Shown piece by piece: positions 6,319 through 13,697 of a stretch of 20,662 bases of DNA. The translations under genes were made by a program, and so were the position numbers. The notes under the pieces were generated by a model that made no database searches, had not been told where the DNA came from, and was given only the letters and a program-made list of their open reading frames with translations. Position 1 is the first letter of the stretch, and each line of letters begins with the position of its first letter. The stretch comes from an uncultured Bacilli bacterium (GTDB lineage Bacteria; Bacillota_I; Bacilli_A; RF39; UBA660): NCBI GenBank assembly GCA_910583945.1, contig CAJTYF010000027.1:1-20662 (forward strand). Reading direction: 5' to 3'.

Positions 6319-7391
6319 AAAAATTAATTGTTTTAGGGCTTTTACTCGTCTTTTTTACTGGATGTTACGATTACGTTGAAATTAATGAAATGGCGATTGT
6401 TTATGGGGTGGCGATTGATTTAAAAGATGAAGAATACCATGTTACATTTGAAATTTTAAATACGAAAAATAAAGACGATATGGGTCAAGAAGAAAAAGTT
6501 TATTATGCAAGAGGAAGCGGATTTTCTTTAAGTGAAGCGTTTACGAATACCGCTTTTGAAATTGCTAAAACCCCTTACCTTGCTCATTTAAAAACAGTGG
6601 TCATTAGTGAAGAAGTGGCAAAAAATAAGTTAGAAGATTTACTCGATCTTATGCTTCGTGATAATCATATTAGAAATATCTTTTATTTAGTGATGGCAAG
6701 GGATTATAAAGCGGAAGAAATTCTTACCAACATTGATACCAATAATCCTATTAGTAGTAATGCGATTAGTGATTTGATCGAACATAAAAATTTAAAAAAT
6801 AATATGGCTTCTGGGATGAATTTTGAAAAGTTTATGACGACACTTGTTGATAAAAGACAAGATGTTTATCTTTCCAGTGTAACGATTGATGATTCAATTA
6901 TCAAGTTAAGCCCTTTAGGCATTTTTGATGATTTTAATTTTACACATTATTTATCTGAAGAAGAATCCGCTTTGTTTAATTTAATGATGGGAGAAGCGGA
7001 AGAATACCACTTTAAAATTAACTGTCCCAATAGTCAAGACACCATTGTTTTTGCAACGAATAAAAAAACAAAAGCTAAAATGGACGTAGAAGATTCCAAG
7101 GTTAGCTTAAAATTAGAACCTGAACTTCGTTTGGTGGAAAATCATTGTGACTTAGATTTTAGAGCTGTGGAAGCTTATGAACTTTTAGAAGAAAAAGCTA
7201 GTGATTATTTGAAAACGGAAATGGAAAAATTGATGACAACTTTAGCTGAAAAAGATAGTGATTTATTCGGTATTAAAAGACTTTATTATCAGAAGTATAA
7301 AAAAGATATGGCTTTTAAAGATTTTCAGTATGACTATTCGGTTAAAACAATTATCAACCAAAACGGTTTAATATTTGAGGTGGAGAGATGA
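6315..7391 (+). CDS. gerAC: Germinant receptor lipoprotein subunit (Ger(x)C family)
   Basis: The protein (358 residues) has a lipoprotein signal peptide with the lipobox FTGC (lipidated Cys17), then the GerC start (YDYVEINEMAIVYGVAIDLK) and the KTVVISEEVAKN and LRDNHIRNIFYLVMARDYKA regions that are typical of the family's first domain. The end (about 285-358) fits the C-terminal GerC domain. GerC proteins sit on the outer face of the spore inner membrane and are required for function of the A and B subunits. The start overlaps the gerAA stop (ATGA), with AAAGGA upstream. The same ATGA overlap leads into gerAB, so the three subunits are made in a coupled way. Confidence 0.93.
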   Translation: MKKLIVLGLLLVFFTGCYDYVEINEMAIVYGVAIDLKDEEYHVTFEILNTKNKDDMGQEEKVYYARGSGFSLSEAFTNTAFEIAKTPYLAHLKTVVISEEVAKNKLEDLLDLMLRDNHIRNIFYLVMARDYKAEEILTNIDTNNPISSNAISDLIEHKNLKNNMASGMNFEKFMTTLVDKRQDVYLSSVTIDDSIIKLSPLGIFDDFNFTHYLSEEESALFNLMMGEAEEYHFKINCPNSQDTIVFATNKKTKAKMDVEDSKVSLKLEPELRLVENHCDLDFRAVEAYELLEEKASDYLKTEMEKLMTTLAEKDSDLFGIKRLYYQKYKKDMAFKDFQYDYSVKTIINQNGLIFEVER

Positions 7392-8407
7392 CAAAAAAAA
7401 TAGAAAATTTTAGTATAAATTATTTTCTTACTCGGGCATTATTTTTAGGAATTGGTTTTTCTTTGATTTTAAAGCTCACTCGTCAGGATAGTTTATTCTC
7501 TTTTCTCGTGGGTACTCTTCTTAGTGTTCCTTTTATTCTCATGATTAATAAAATTAATAAAGAAAAAAGAAATCAAAGTTTAGTCGATTATTTAAAAGAA
7601 ATGAAATTTTTAGGAGGCGTTATTCGAGTTCTTTTATTAATTTTTGGGATGCTTCTTCTAAGTGAAAGCTTAGTCTTTATGCAACTCTTTGTTTCTTCGT
7701 TTGTTCTTATTAAAACTCCTCTCTTTTTTATTTCTCTTCCTATGGTTTTAATTCTTATTAAACTTTCTTTTTCTAAGAAAGAAACCTTATTTCGAGTTAG
7801 TGCTTGTTTGTTTCCCATTTCATTATTTTTAACGCTTATCTCGCTTTTAGGTTTATCTACTTATGCAACATTTGATAATTTAAAACCTTTTTTTGTCAGC
7901 GATGTTCTTTCTTTTATCCAATCCGTTTTTTACTATATGAGTTTATCGGTGACGCCGTCTATCTTAATGCTTATTACAACTAATAAAAATAATGTTAAAC
8001 CCTATTTGTTAGGAAGTTTTACTTTAATTTGCAAACTATTTTTAATTCTTGCCATTATTGGTCCTATTTTAGCACGTTTGTATCGCTTCCCAGAATACAT
8101 TATTTTAAAAGAGATTAAGCTTCTTAATTTTATTGAAAAAATAGAAAATATTGTAGCGCTTTCTTGGGTCATAGATGTTTTTGTTTATATGGCGACTAGT
8201 TCAGAGTTTATTAAAGAACTTCTACCTGAGAAAAAGAAAAATTGGTTTCATATTGCGATTATTTTAATTCTTTATGTTTTAGCGTTTAAATTTTTAGGTA
8301 AGTATTATACCAATGAAATTTATATTTATTATTTTTTACCAATTGTGACAGCTACTCTCTTTATGTTAACCATTCCACTCTTATTTTTAAAAAGTTTAAA
8401 AAAATAA
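7388..8407 (+). CDS. gerAB: Germinant receptor permease-like subunit (GerAB, spore germination permease)
   Basis: The protein (339 residues) is almost entirely hydrophobic, with about ten predicted membrane spans, and has the APC-superfamily fold typical of GerB subunits, which form the germinant-binding site. Recognisable family stretches are the N-terminal region with ALFLGIGF, the central SFIQSVFYYMSLSVTPSILM and the PEYIILKEIKLLNFIEKIEN segment. The last of these resembles the conserved P...ilR.I...EFlERiE motif of the family, so assignment is firm although ligand specificity is not. The start overlaps gerAC (ATGA), with GAGGTGGAGAG as the ribosome binding site. The operon ends in a strong hairpin directly after the stop. 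Confidence 0.92.
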   Translation: MTKKIENFSINYFLTRALFLGIGFSLILKLTRQDSLFSFLVGTLLSVPFILMINKINKEKRNQSLVDYLKEMKFLGGVIRVLLLIFGMLLLSESLVFMQLFVSSFVLIKTPLFFISLPMVLILIKLSFSKKETLFRVSACLFPISLFLTLISLLGLSTYATFDNLKPFFVSDVLSFIQSVFYYMSLSVTPSILMLITTNKNNVKPYLLGSFTLICKLFLILAIIGPILARLYRFPEYIILKEIKLLNFIEKIENIVALSWVIDVFVYMATSSEFIKELLPEKKKNWFHIAIILILYVLAFKFLGKYYTNEIYIYYFLPIVTATLFMLTIPLLFLKSLKK

Positions 8408-8436
8408 AAAAAACTCGTTTTAAAACGGGTTTTTAT
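8408..8436. terminator. Bidirectional intrinsic terminator between gerAB and the convergent gene
   Basis: The stem AAACTCGTTT/ACGGGTTT (8411-8432, one G-T pair) has an A-run on the left and a T-run on the right, so it can terminate both the ger operon (+) and the 8433-9194 gene (-), whose stop codon lies within it. Confidence 0.75.
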
Positions 8437-9194
8437 TTATCAATGGTATAAGATTCTTCTTCAATATCTAAAAAAGGATTATTGATATCACTTGCTTCTT
8501 TAAATGATGAATTGATAATATTACTATTTGAATCCGATGCTTTGTTTAATTTAGGCAATTCTACTTTTTTTGGAAGCGTAAACTCTGGTTTAACTGGAAT
8601 GGGACGCATCGTTGTTGTTTCTTCTGGAACAGTCTCTTTTTTGTCCTCTTCATTACTTTTATACACCGAACTAAATATATCTGGCGTGGGTTTGTAACTT
8701 TTTTCTTCTGATACTGGTTCACTAAAGATGTTTGCTTCTTGTTTTTCTTCAATTATCGGAGTACTTGCTGGTATAGGTTCTGAGTAAGCTTCTTCCTGAA
8801 ATAAAGGACGTTCATCCATCTTTGTTTCCTCTTTTGATTTTTCAATATCAGGTATAAAGCTATCAATTGGAGTGGTCTTCTCTTCATTCGGTCCGTCTGT
8901 TTCTAACGACGTCGTTTCATCTTTAAATTCTATTTTTTCTTCCATTACTGGAGTTTCTATAACACTTTCTTTTGCTTCTATAGTTGTTTTATCTATTGAA
9001 ATAGGTTCTAATGACTTTATACTTTCATTTGTTATATTTTCAGTATTATCTATAAGCTTTTTACTTTCTCTTGCTTTTTCGTCTTTTTTGCCAAAAAATA
9101 AAATCACTAAAAAAGAAAAAGCCAAAATGGTAATTACTATAAATAGTCCGATTCCAAAATAATTGTTACTATATAGTCTATATAGGAATTCCAT
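8433..9194 (-). CDS. Membrane-anchored acidic low-complexity protein of unknown function
   Basis: The protein (253 residues) has one N-terminal membrane span (about residues 12-35, FGIGLFIVITILAFSFLVIL) followed by FFGKKDEKARESKK. A positive inside/outside argument puts the long tail in the cytoplasm. The tail (about 40-253) is rich in Glu, Ser, Thr, Pro and Lys, with repeated ET/EE/TP stretches and no recognisable fold; it is probably disordered. The ATG at 9192-9194 is chosen because GGTGG stands 5 bases before it; the GTG at 9206 is part of that ribosome binding site. It has its own promoter, and converges on the ger operon. I do not recognise a family. The architecture recalls bitopic cell-division or envelope scaffolds, but there is no sequence evidence for that. 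Confidence 0.75.
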   Translation of the reverse strand: MEFLYRLYSNNYFGIGLFIVITILAFSFLVILFFGKKDEKARESKKLIDNTENITNESIKSLEPISIDKTTIEAKESVIETPVMEEKIEFKDETTSLETDGPNEEKTTPIDSFIPDIEKSKEETKMDERPLFQEEAYSEPIPASTPIIEEKQEANIFSEPVSEEKSYKPTPDIFSSVYKSNEEDKKETVPEETTTMRPIPVKPEFTLPKKVELPKLNKASDSNSNIINSSFKEASDINNPFLDIEEESYTIDK

Positions 9195-9224
9195 TTGTTC
9201 CACCACCTTTTGTATTCTATCAAT

Positions 9225-9253
9225 AGGATATCATAAACTCTAGTTGAAATCAA
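9225..9253 (-). promoter_or_regulatory. Sigma-A promoter of the acidic membrane protein gene
   Basis: TTGATT (9248-9253), a 17-bp spacer and TATCCT (9225-9230) lie about 30 bases upstream of the chosen start codon. Confidence 0.5.
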
Positions 9254-9270
9254 GTTTTTTTACTTTAAAG

Positions 9271-9298
9271 AAAAAAACAAAGCTTACATAAACTTTGT
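9271..9298 (-). terminator. Intrinsic terminator at the end of sirA-yneF
   Basis: The stem ACAAAG (9293-9298 read on the minus strand) pairs with CTTTGT (9277-9282) and is followed by a run of T on the minus strand. The stem includes the last codons and stop of yneF. Confidence 0.6.
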
Positions 9299-9493
9299 CA
9301 TTTGATTCATTACTTGTTTTACTTGTTTTTGACTTGGTTTTCTTCCCATACTACTCATCATTACTTCAATCATTTTTTCATTAATGGGAGGATTTTTTTG
9401 CATGTATTTTTTCATTATTGTACGAGCTATAAAAAATCCTAGAATGGCTCCAACAATAAAACCTAAAAGAATCAATAAAATATCGTGAATCAT
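9284..9493 (-). CDS. yneF: YneF family small membrane protein (UPF0154)
   Basis: The protein (69 residues) has an N-terminal membrane span (about 4-26, ILLILLGFIVGAILGFFIAR) and then the conserved cytoplasmic tail: KKYMQKNPPINEKMIEVMMS, MGRKPSQKQVKQVMNQM. Both sequence and length match the YneF/UPF0154 family, whose function is unknown. AAAGGAGG gives a strong ribosome binding site. It follows sirA by 23 bases on the same strand, which is the same order as in B. subtilis (tkt, sirA, yneF), and probably shares its transcript. Confidence 0.92.
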   Translation of the reverse strand: MIHDILLILLGFIVGAILGFFIARTIMKKYMQKNPPINEKMIEVMMSSMGRKPSQKQVKQVMNQMTKFM

Positions 9494-9516
9494 GTTTGCC
9501 TCCTTTTTCTATTTTA

Positions 9517-9957
9517 CTAAATATTTATGTTTTTAACAAGCTCGTTTGTCAGGCTTTGAAGCCAAAAGTAATCTGAATTTTTAAAGTCACAAATAAAAAG
9601 GTTTTCGCTATGGATGAAATCTTTAAGAAATGTCGGTTTGTTTAAGGAACTTGTGAGGACTAAAAAATAATGATGTAGAACCAGTTTGGTTTCTTCTTTT
9701 AAATAATAATTGTTGTAATTGTGAGTTTGTTTAAATTTCGTATAATTCATATTGGTTTTATAGGTTTGGTATAATTGGTCATCTATTTTTTGTCTGTCTA
9801 TTTTTTCAATCATCTTATAAAAGAGATTGGCACCTATATCAATATTTTCTTGATCTAAATTGTGGATAAAGTTTAACATTTTAAATAAATGATAAGGATT
9901 ATTTTTGGTTAATGTGGCGTATTCTTTTTTTATTTTAAAGATATGGAACGTTCTCAT
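9517..9957 (-). CDS. sirA: Sporulation inhibitor of replication SirA
   Basis: The protein (146 residues) is close to the B. subtilis SirA length of 148. The N-terminal RTFHIFKIKKEYATLTKNNP and LFKMLNFIH segments, and the C-terminal LFICDFKNSDYFWLQSLTNE, align by eye with the start and the end (AMDFNSKRYGWLNP) of B. subtilis SirA. SirA binds domain I of DnaA and stops new rounds of replication when a cell commits to sporulation. Its place between tkt and yneF is identical to B. subtilis. The ATG at 9955-9957 is used, with AGGGTG 6 bases upstream; the GTG 9 bases earlier lies inside that ribosome binding site. The promoter carries a Spo0A box, as expected for a Spo0A-induced gene. Confidence 0.85.
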   Translation of the reverse strand: MRTFHIFKIKKEYATLTKNNPYHLFKMLNFIHNLDQENIDIGANLFYKMIEKIDRQKIDDQLYQTYKTNMNYTKFKQTHNYNNYYLKEETKLVLHHYFLVLTSSLNKPTFLKDFIHSENLFICDFKNSDYFWLQSLTNELVKNINI

Positions 9958-9974
9958 GTTTCTCACCCTATTTT

Positions 9975-10008
9975 ATTATAATAAAGGTTTCTTAAGAAAT
10001 TTGTCGAA
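9975..10008 (-). promoter_or_regulatory. sirA promoter with a Spo0A (0A) box
   Basis: TATAAT (9975-9980) has no good -35 at the right distance. Instead, TGTCGAA (10002-10008, plus strand; within TTTGTCGAAACAA) overlaps the -35 position. TGTCGAA is the exact core of the Spo0A-binding consensus, and Spo0A-activated sigma-A promoters have boxes in this position and lack a good -35. Spo0A-phosphate induces sirA in B. subtilis. Confidence 0.75.
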
Positions 10009-10018
10009 ACAAGGCCAC

Positions 10019-10057
10019 AAAAAAAGTAACTACTCTTTTAAAAGTTTGGTTACTTTT
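10019..10057 (-). terminator. Intrinsic terminator at the end of tkt
   Basis: AAAAGTAAC (minus strand, 10049-10057) pairs with GTTACTTTT (10022-10030). An inner CTTTTAAAAG can also fold, and a T-run follows on the minus strand (10025-10019). The left arm is made from the last tkt codons, and the structure ends close to the Spo0A box of sirA. Confidence 0.65.
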
Positions 10058-12012
10058 ATTTTTAAGCTTTCGTAATCGTATTCGTATTTTTTTAAGATTT
10101 CATTCGATTTTCCGCTACTTCCAAATTCGTTGATTCCAAGAATGTATCTTTCTTCGGTGAATGAAGTCCACCCTATTTTACTACTTGGCTCAATAACAAT
10201 TTTTTTGATGGATTCTGGTAAGAGTTGCCTTTTATATTCTTTATCATTCGCTAAAAAGAGTTCTTGACTCGGCATTGAAATAATTCGAACGTCTAAGTTT
10301 TCTTTTTTTAAATCTTCACTTAATAAAAGAGCGGTGTTGACTTCATATCCTGTAGCAATAATAATTCCGTCAAGTTTTACTTCTTCTTTTTTTATGATGT
10401 ATCCTCCACGGGTCACGAGTTTGGCATTTGAGTTTGGTACTTTGGGTACGGCTTTATTGCTTAGTACTAAACTGACTGTTTTTTTATTTCGAGCGATGTA
10501 TTCCCAACATCCAAAGATTTCACTGATATCACAAGGGCGAAAAGTTATCATATTAGGAATGCTTCTTAAGGTCACTAGTTGTTCAAAGGGTTCAAAGAGT
10601 GTTCCGTCTTCTGGCTGATTGTATAGAGCATCGTGGGTAAAGATGTAAGTAATGGGTAAATTCATTAGAGCACTTAAGCGCATAGACGGTTTTACATAAT
10701 CACTTAAACTTAAATAGGTGTTTCCGTAAACTTTTAACCCCATACTTGCCATTCCATTTAAAATGCCAGACATAGCCAGTTCACGATTTCCGAAATTGAT
10801 GTTTCTTCCCAAGGGATTTTTATTTGACATAATGCTTGTTTTGTCAATATAAGCTTTGGTAGTTGAAGAAGTATCCGCTCCACCTCCTAAAAAGAGTTCA
10901 GACTTTTCCGCTAAAATATTAATGATTTTATGATTGGTTAGGCGCATGTCTTCGTTATAGGTATTGTTGACACGGTAATTTAAGCTGTCAAATGGAAGGA
11001 TGACATTTTTTTCTACTACCATTCTTAGTAAATTAATGAATCGATCGTTGCCAGAATTTTTTATTTGATTAAAATAATTTACAAAGTCTGTGTATTTTTT
11101 TAAAACACGGTCTTTTATTCGTTTTTCAATGTGAATAATGGTATCTTTTCTCGTTTCAAAAGGGGCTATGGTAATGTTTAATTTTCGCTTTAAGGCAAAA
11201 ACGTCGTCATCATCTAAAGGGTTATTAAAGACAACGCTTTTGTTTTCGTTGCGGCTTCCTAGTCCTAAGATGGTATTGAAAAAGATTACAGATGGCTTTT
11301 TATTTTTTTTAGCGTTTGTAATGGCTTTATCAATTGCTTTAAAATTCGAGCCATCTTTAACGCTTTGAACATAAAAGTCTAGAGATTCAAAGCGTTCTTC
11401 TAATTGTTCATTAAAAGTATTTTCGATGGGACCATCATTGGTTACTTTATTGTGGTCTACTAAAAGGATTAGTTTGTCTAATTTTTCTTTAGCGGCGAAA
11501 GACAACGCTTCATAGGAAATGCCTTCCATTAAGTCGATGTCACTACATAAAATATAAGTGTTAAAGTTTAGCAATGTTTGATTCTCATCTTCACTTTTTA
11601 AAATGTTTTCTAGATATCTTTCCGCTAGTGCTATTCCAACACCACTTGCAATTCCATTACCACTGGGTCCTGTTGTCATATCTACTCCTTTAGTGAGTTC
11701 GAATTCAGGGTGTCCTGGACAAATAGAATTAAAGGTGCGATACGTTTTTAAATCTTCTTTGGTAATTGGAAAACCACATAAGTGAAGGGTAGCGTACAAA
11801 AGACTTGAGGCATGAGAAGAAGATAATACAAATCGGTCGCGATTGATCCAATCTGGATTTTCAGGATTGATGTTTAAATGATTCGCATAAAGATTGTAGA
11901 GAATGGGTGCGGCGGATAGAACGATTCCTGGGCTTCCACTTCCCGCTTTACTGATCATATCTAGGGCTAAAGCTTTTATTTCATTTATGGCATTGGTATC
12001 ATTTATATTCAT
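10030..12012 (-). CDS. tkt: Transketolase, divergent, with several substituted active-site positions
   Basis: The protein (660 residues) has the full transketolase layout: a pyrophosphate-binding domain (PGHPEFELTKGVDMTTGPSG, CSDIDLMEGISYEA, DHNKVT), the pyrimidine domain (FGNRELAMSGILNGMA, FTHDALYNQPEDGT) and a C-terminal domain. The cofactor-activating Glu (NREL) and the Mg-binding Asp/Asn are kept. Compared with B. subtilis Tkt, though, SGHPG is SGSPG, GDGD is SDID, the VHGAPL histidine is Phe (VVFNNPL), GPTHEP is GTLFEP and the LTRQ phosphate-binding Arg is Asn (LSNK). The ATG at 12010-12012 is chosen: the promoter's -10 lies only 11 bases before the alternative ATG at 12030, and AAAGG precedes the second one. 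Position next to sirA-yneF matches B. subtilis tkt. Confidence 0.88.
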   Translation of the reverse strand: MNINDTNAINEIKALALDMISKAGSGSPGIVLSAAPILYNLYANHLNINPENPDWINRDRFVLSSSHASSLLYATLHLCGFPITKEDLKTYRTFNSICPGHPEFELTKGVDMTTGPSGNGIASGVGIALAERYLENILKSEDENQTLLNFNTYILCSDIDLMEGISYEALSFAAKEKLDKLILLVDHNKVTNDGPIENTFNEQLEERFESLDFYVQSVKDGSNFKAIDKAITNAKKNKKPSVIFFNTILGLGSRNENKSVVFNNPLDDDDVFALKRKLNITIAPFETRKDTIIHIEKRIKDRVLKKYTDFVNYFNQIKNSGNDRFINLLRMVVEKNVILPFDSLNYRVNNTYNEDMRLTNHKIINILAEKSELFLGGGADTSSTTKAYIDKTSIMSNKNPLGRNINFGNRELAMSGILNGMASMGLKVYGNTYLSLSDYVKPSMRLSALMNLPITYIFTHDALYNQPEDGTLFEPFEQLVTLRSIPNMITFRPCDISEIFGCWEYIARNKKTVSLVLSNKAVPKVPNSNAKLVTRGGYIIKKEEVKLDGIIIATGYEVNTALLLSEDLKKENLDVRIISMPSQELFLANDKEYKRQLLPESIKKIVIEPSSKIGWTSFTEERYILGINEFGSSGKSNEILKKYEYDYESLKIKVTKLLKE

Positions 12013-12041
12013 TTCATCAAAACCTTTCATTCTTATTTTAA

Positions 12042-12070
12042 ATTATAACAAAAAAAAAGAGGCTTGAAAA
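12042..12070 (-). promoter_or_regulatory. Sigma-A promoter of tkt
   Basis: A perfect TATAAT (12042-12047) lies 17 bp from a weak TTTTCA (12065-12070). The predicted start of transcription at about 12035 supports translation from 12012. Confidence 0.5.
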
Positions 12071-12080
12071 CCTATTTTCA
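12050..12080 (-). terminator. Possible terminator after the J-domain gene
   Basis: TGAAAA and TTTTCA (12065-12080) form a 6-bp stem with a 4-base loop at the gene's stop. A run of nine T follows on the minus strand (12058-12050), after a 6-base gap, which makes it a weak candidate. Confidence 0.3.
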
Positions 12081-13103
12081 CTTATTTTCCTTAGTAATTT
12101 CTAGACGTCTTTCATATGTTTTGTCGTTTCTTTTTCGATTTAATAATTCTCTTATATCTAATAAGCTGTTCTTTTCTTCTATGCTTCCAACTTCATCTAA
12201 GACTAAAGGTTTTACTAATGTTTCATTTTCTAAAAATATGGCATAACTTTCTATTATGTCTTTTAAATTTTTATCAAATTTTTTTATAAATTCGAGTGCG
12301 GAAAAGGTATTTATCAGTTGATTTGGATTAGGTTGATAATTTTGCTTTATAAATTCTATTGCATTTTCTAACAATCTATCACATTCTTTACTTATTTCTT
12401 CAGTTAATTCTCCACAATTATTACGAATTTCTTTTATTTCTAAAATCATATTAGTTTGCATTTCCTTTTGAATGCGTTCTTTTTCTTTTAAATACTGCTC
12501 GAAATAATTTAAAAATTTTATAACAATTTCATAGAGACTTTCAAGGATTTCAGGCGTTCCTTCTTTAATGTATTCTTTTAAATTTTGGGCATACATACCG
12601 CATGAAGAATAAAGACTTTTTTGGACATTTTTTTCTAAATAATTAAAAAAGGTGTAAGTTAAATCAACACGCATTTTATAATATTCTCGCTCATAATGTT
12701 TAGTGTTTTCTATGTAATTTTTTGTTTCTAAATTATAAGACTTTAATATAGTCGTTTTAGTTAAGATTTTAAAATTTTGATAATGATACATAATTATTGA
12801 TTTTAATTCGTCTGGTATTTTATCTAATGTTATTTCAGCTAATTGGTACTCCTTTTCTTCAGCATCTTTTATTTCACTTAAAAACTCTTTTAATTCATTG
12901 ATAGATACTTTAGCTTGTTTTGTACATAAAAATTTGTAAGCCTCAATAATACATTCGGTCTTTTCCTTTTTTTCTGTTTCGCTCAAATGACTTTTTGTAT
13001 CTGGATGATATTTATGTAATAACTTTTTATAATTTCTTTTAATGTCTATTTTCTCGTATTTTCCGTTTAATTCTAATATTTTTTCAGCCTCTTGTTTTGT
13101 CAT
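12078..13103 (-). CDS. J-domain (DnaJ-like N-terminus) protein with long helical tail
   Basis: The protein has 341 residues. Residues about 1-65 form a J domain: AEKILELNGKYEKIDIKRNY, then KKLLHKYHPDTKS with the HPD signature (33-35) needed to stimulate DnaK ATPase, and CIIEAYKFLC as the last helix. There is no Gly/Phe-rich region and no zinc-finger, so it is not a canonical DnaJ. Residues about 70-341 are Lys/Glu-rich and helical with likely coiled-coil stretches, and no recognised domain. The start at 13103 is chosen because AAAGGA is 9 bases away; the ATG at 13112 abuts it. It lies between the SOS cluster and tkt, with no homologue in the corresponding B. subtilis region. Its client is unknown. 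Confidence 0.75.
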   Translation of the reverse strand: MTKQEAEKILELNGKYEKIDIKRNYKKLLHKYHPDTKSHLSETEKKEKTECIIEAYKFLCTKQAKVSINELKEFLSEIKDAEEKEYQLAEITLDKIPDELKSIIMYHYQNFKILTKTTILKSYNLETKNYIENTKHYEREYYKMRVDLTYTFFNYLEKNVQKSLYSSCGMYAQNLKEYIKEGTPEILESLYEIVIKFLNYFEQYLKEKERIQKEMQTNMILEIKEIRNNCGELTEEISKECDRLLENAIEFIKQNYQPNPNQLINTFSALEFIKKFDKNLKDIIESYAIFLENETLVKPLVLDEVGSIEEKNSLLDIRELLNRKRNDKTYERRLEITKENK

Positions 13104-13164
13104 TTTTTTCATTCCTTTATCTTTAAATTAAAAGTGTTTTCTACTTTTTGAATAAACCTTTTAT

Positions 13165-13193
13165 ACATTAATATAAAATTTAGGAAAATGCAA
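13165..13193 (-). promoter_or_regulatory. Sigma-A promoter candidate of the J-domain gene
   Basis: TTGCAT (13188-13193), a 17-bp spacer and TAATGT (13165-13170), about 55 bases upstream of the start codon. It suggests that the J-domain gene is transcribed separately from the SOS operon. Confidence 0.45.
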
Positions 13194-13220
13194 TCTATTT
13201 TATAAAAAACAACTTAAATT

Positions 13221-13529
13221 CTAGATCCATTTGGCCAGTGTTCTATTTGCAATAGGCTCTTTTTCTGTTAAAGCATCAAATAAATTGATGTTTAAATTAT
13301 TACAAATCGAGACGAGGGCAAAAAAGATATCTATTATTTTGGTTTCGGAATTCATGGAATCGTTTTCTTTTATTGAAATTCTCACTTCTTTACCTAGTTC
13401 GATCACGCTTCTAAATAGTTTAAACATTTCTTTTGATAAGTCTTGATTTTTAGTCTGTTCTAACACGTATTTTTGAATTCGTTCTAAACTATCTTCTCTT
13501 TTTATGTTTTTTAAAATACTATTATTCAT
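13221..13529 (-). CDS. MazG-like protein, possibly degenerate
   Basis: The protein (102 residues) is all-helical. FRSVIELGKEVRIS followed by ETKIIDIFFALVSICNNLNI and NLFDAL.EKE..ANRTLAKW follows the MazG-like pattern (EE.GEL..., then D.ELADV.F.LL.IAN...ID L..A...K...N..R.W) at the right spacing and length. Several acidic residues normally needed for Mg-NTP hydrolysis are replaced (for example ELAD becomes KIID), so catalysis is doubtful. The family's members hydrolyse non-canonical or excess NTPs. It overlaps the small membrane-protein gene by 8 bases, and its ribosome binding site (GGGAGG) lies inside that gene. It should therefore be induced with it on DNA damage. Confidence 0.5.
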   Translation of the reverse strand: MNNSILKNIKREDSLERIQKYVLEQTKNQDLSKEMFKLFRSVIELGKEVRISIKENDSMNSETKIIDIFFALVSICNNLNINLFDALTEKEPIANRTLAKWI

Positions 13530-13674
13530 ATAAGCCTCCCATTGTATAATTATTATTTTGATTTAGTTCTAATTCATTTAAATACTTAAATCTAGCATTT
13601 AACGAGAGCACGCCAATTATTATTACTGAGTAAAGTAAAATAACTCCTAAATATTTTTCCATTATTTTTTTCAT
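13522..13674 (-). CDS. Small single-span membrane protein divergent from lexA; SOS division-inhibitor candidate
   Basis: The ORF encodes 50 residues: MKKIMEKYLGVILLYSVIII, then GVLSLNARFKYLNELELNQN and a short polar tail. One membrane span (about 8-27) is followed by a ~23-residue tail predicted outside. AGAGGGA is 6 bases from the ATG at 13672-13674; a second ATG two codons earlier abuts it. The gene is transcribed away from lexA, under a promoter with a LexA box. In B. subtilis (yneA) and Staphylococcus (sosA) this position is held by an SOS-induced membrane protein that delays division. It has no LysM domain and is half YneA's length. Function is inferred from position and topology only. 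Confidence 0.7.
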   Translation of the reverse strand: MKKIMEKYLGVILLYSVIIIGVLSLNARFKYLNELELNQNNNYTMGGLYE

Positions 13675-13697
13675 ATCCATTCCCTCTTTCTGAATCT

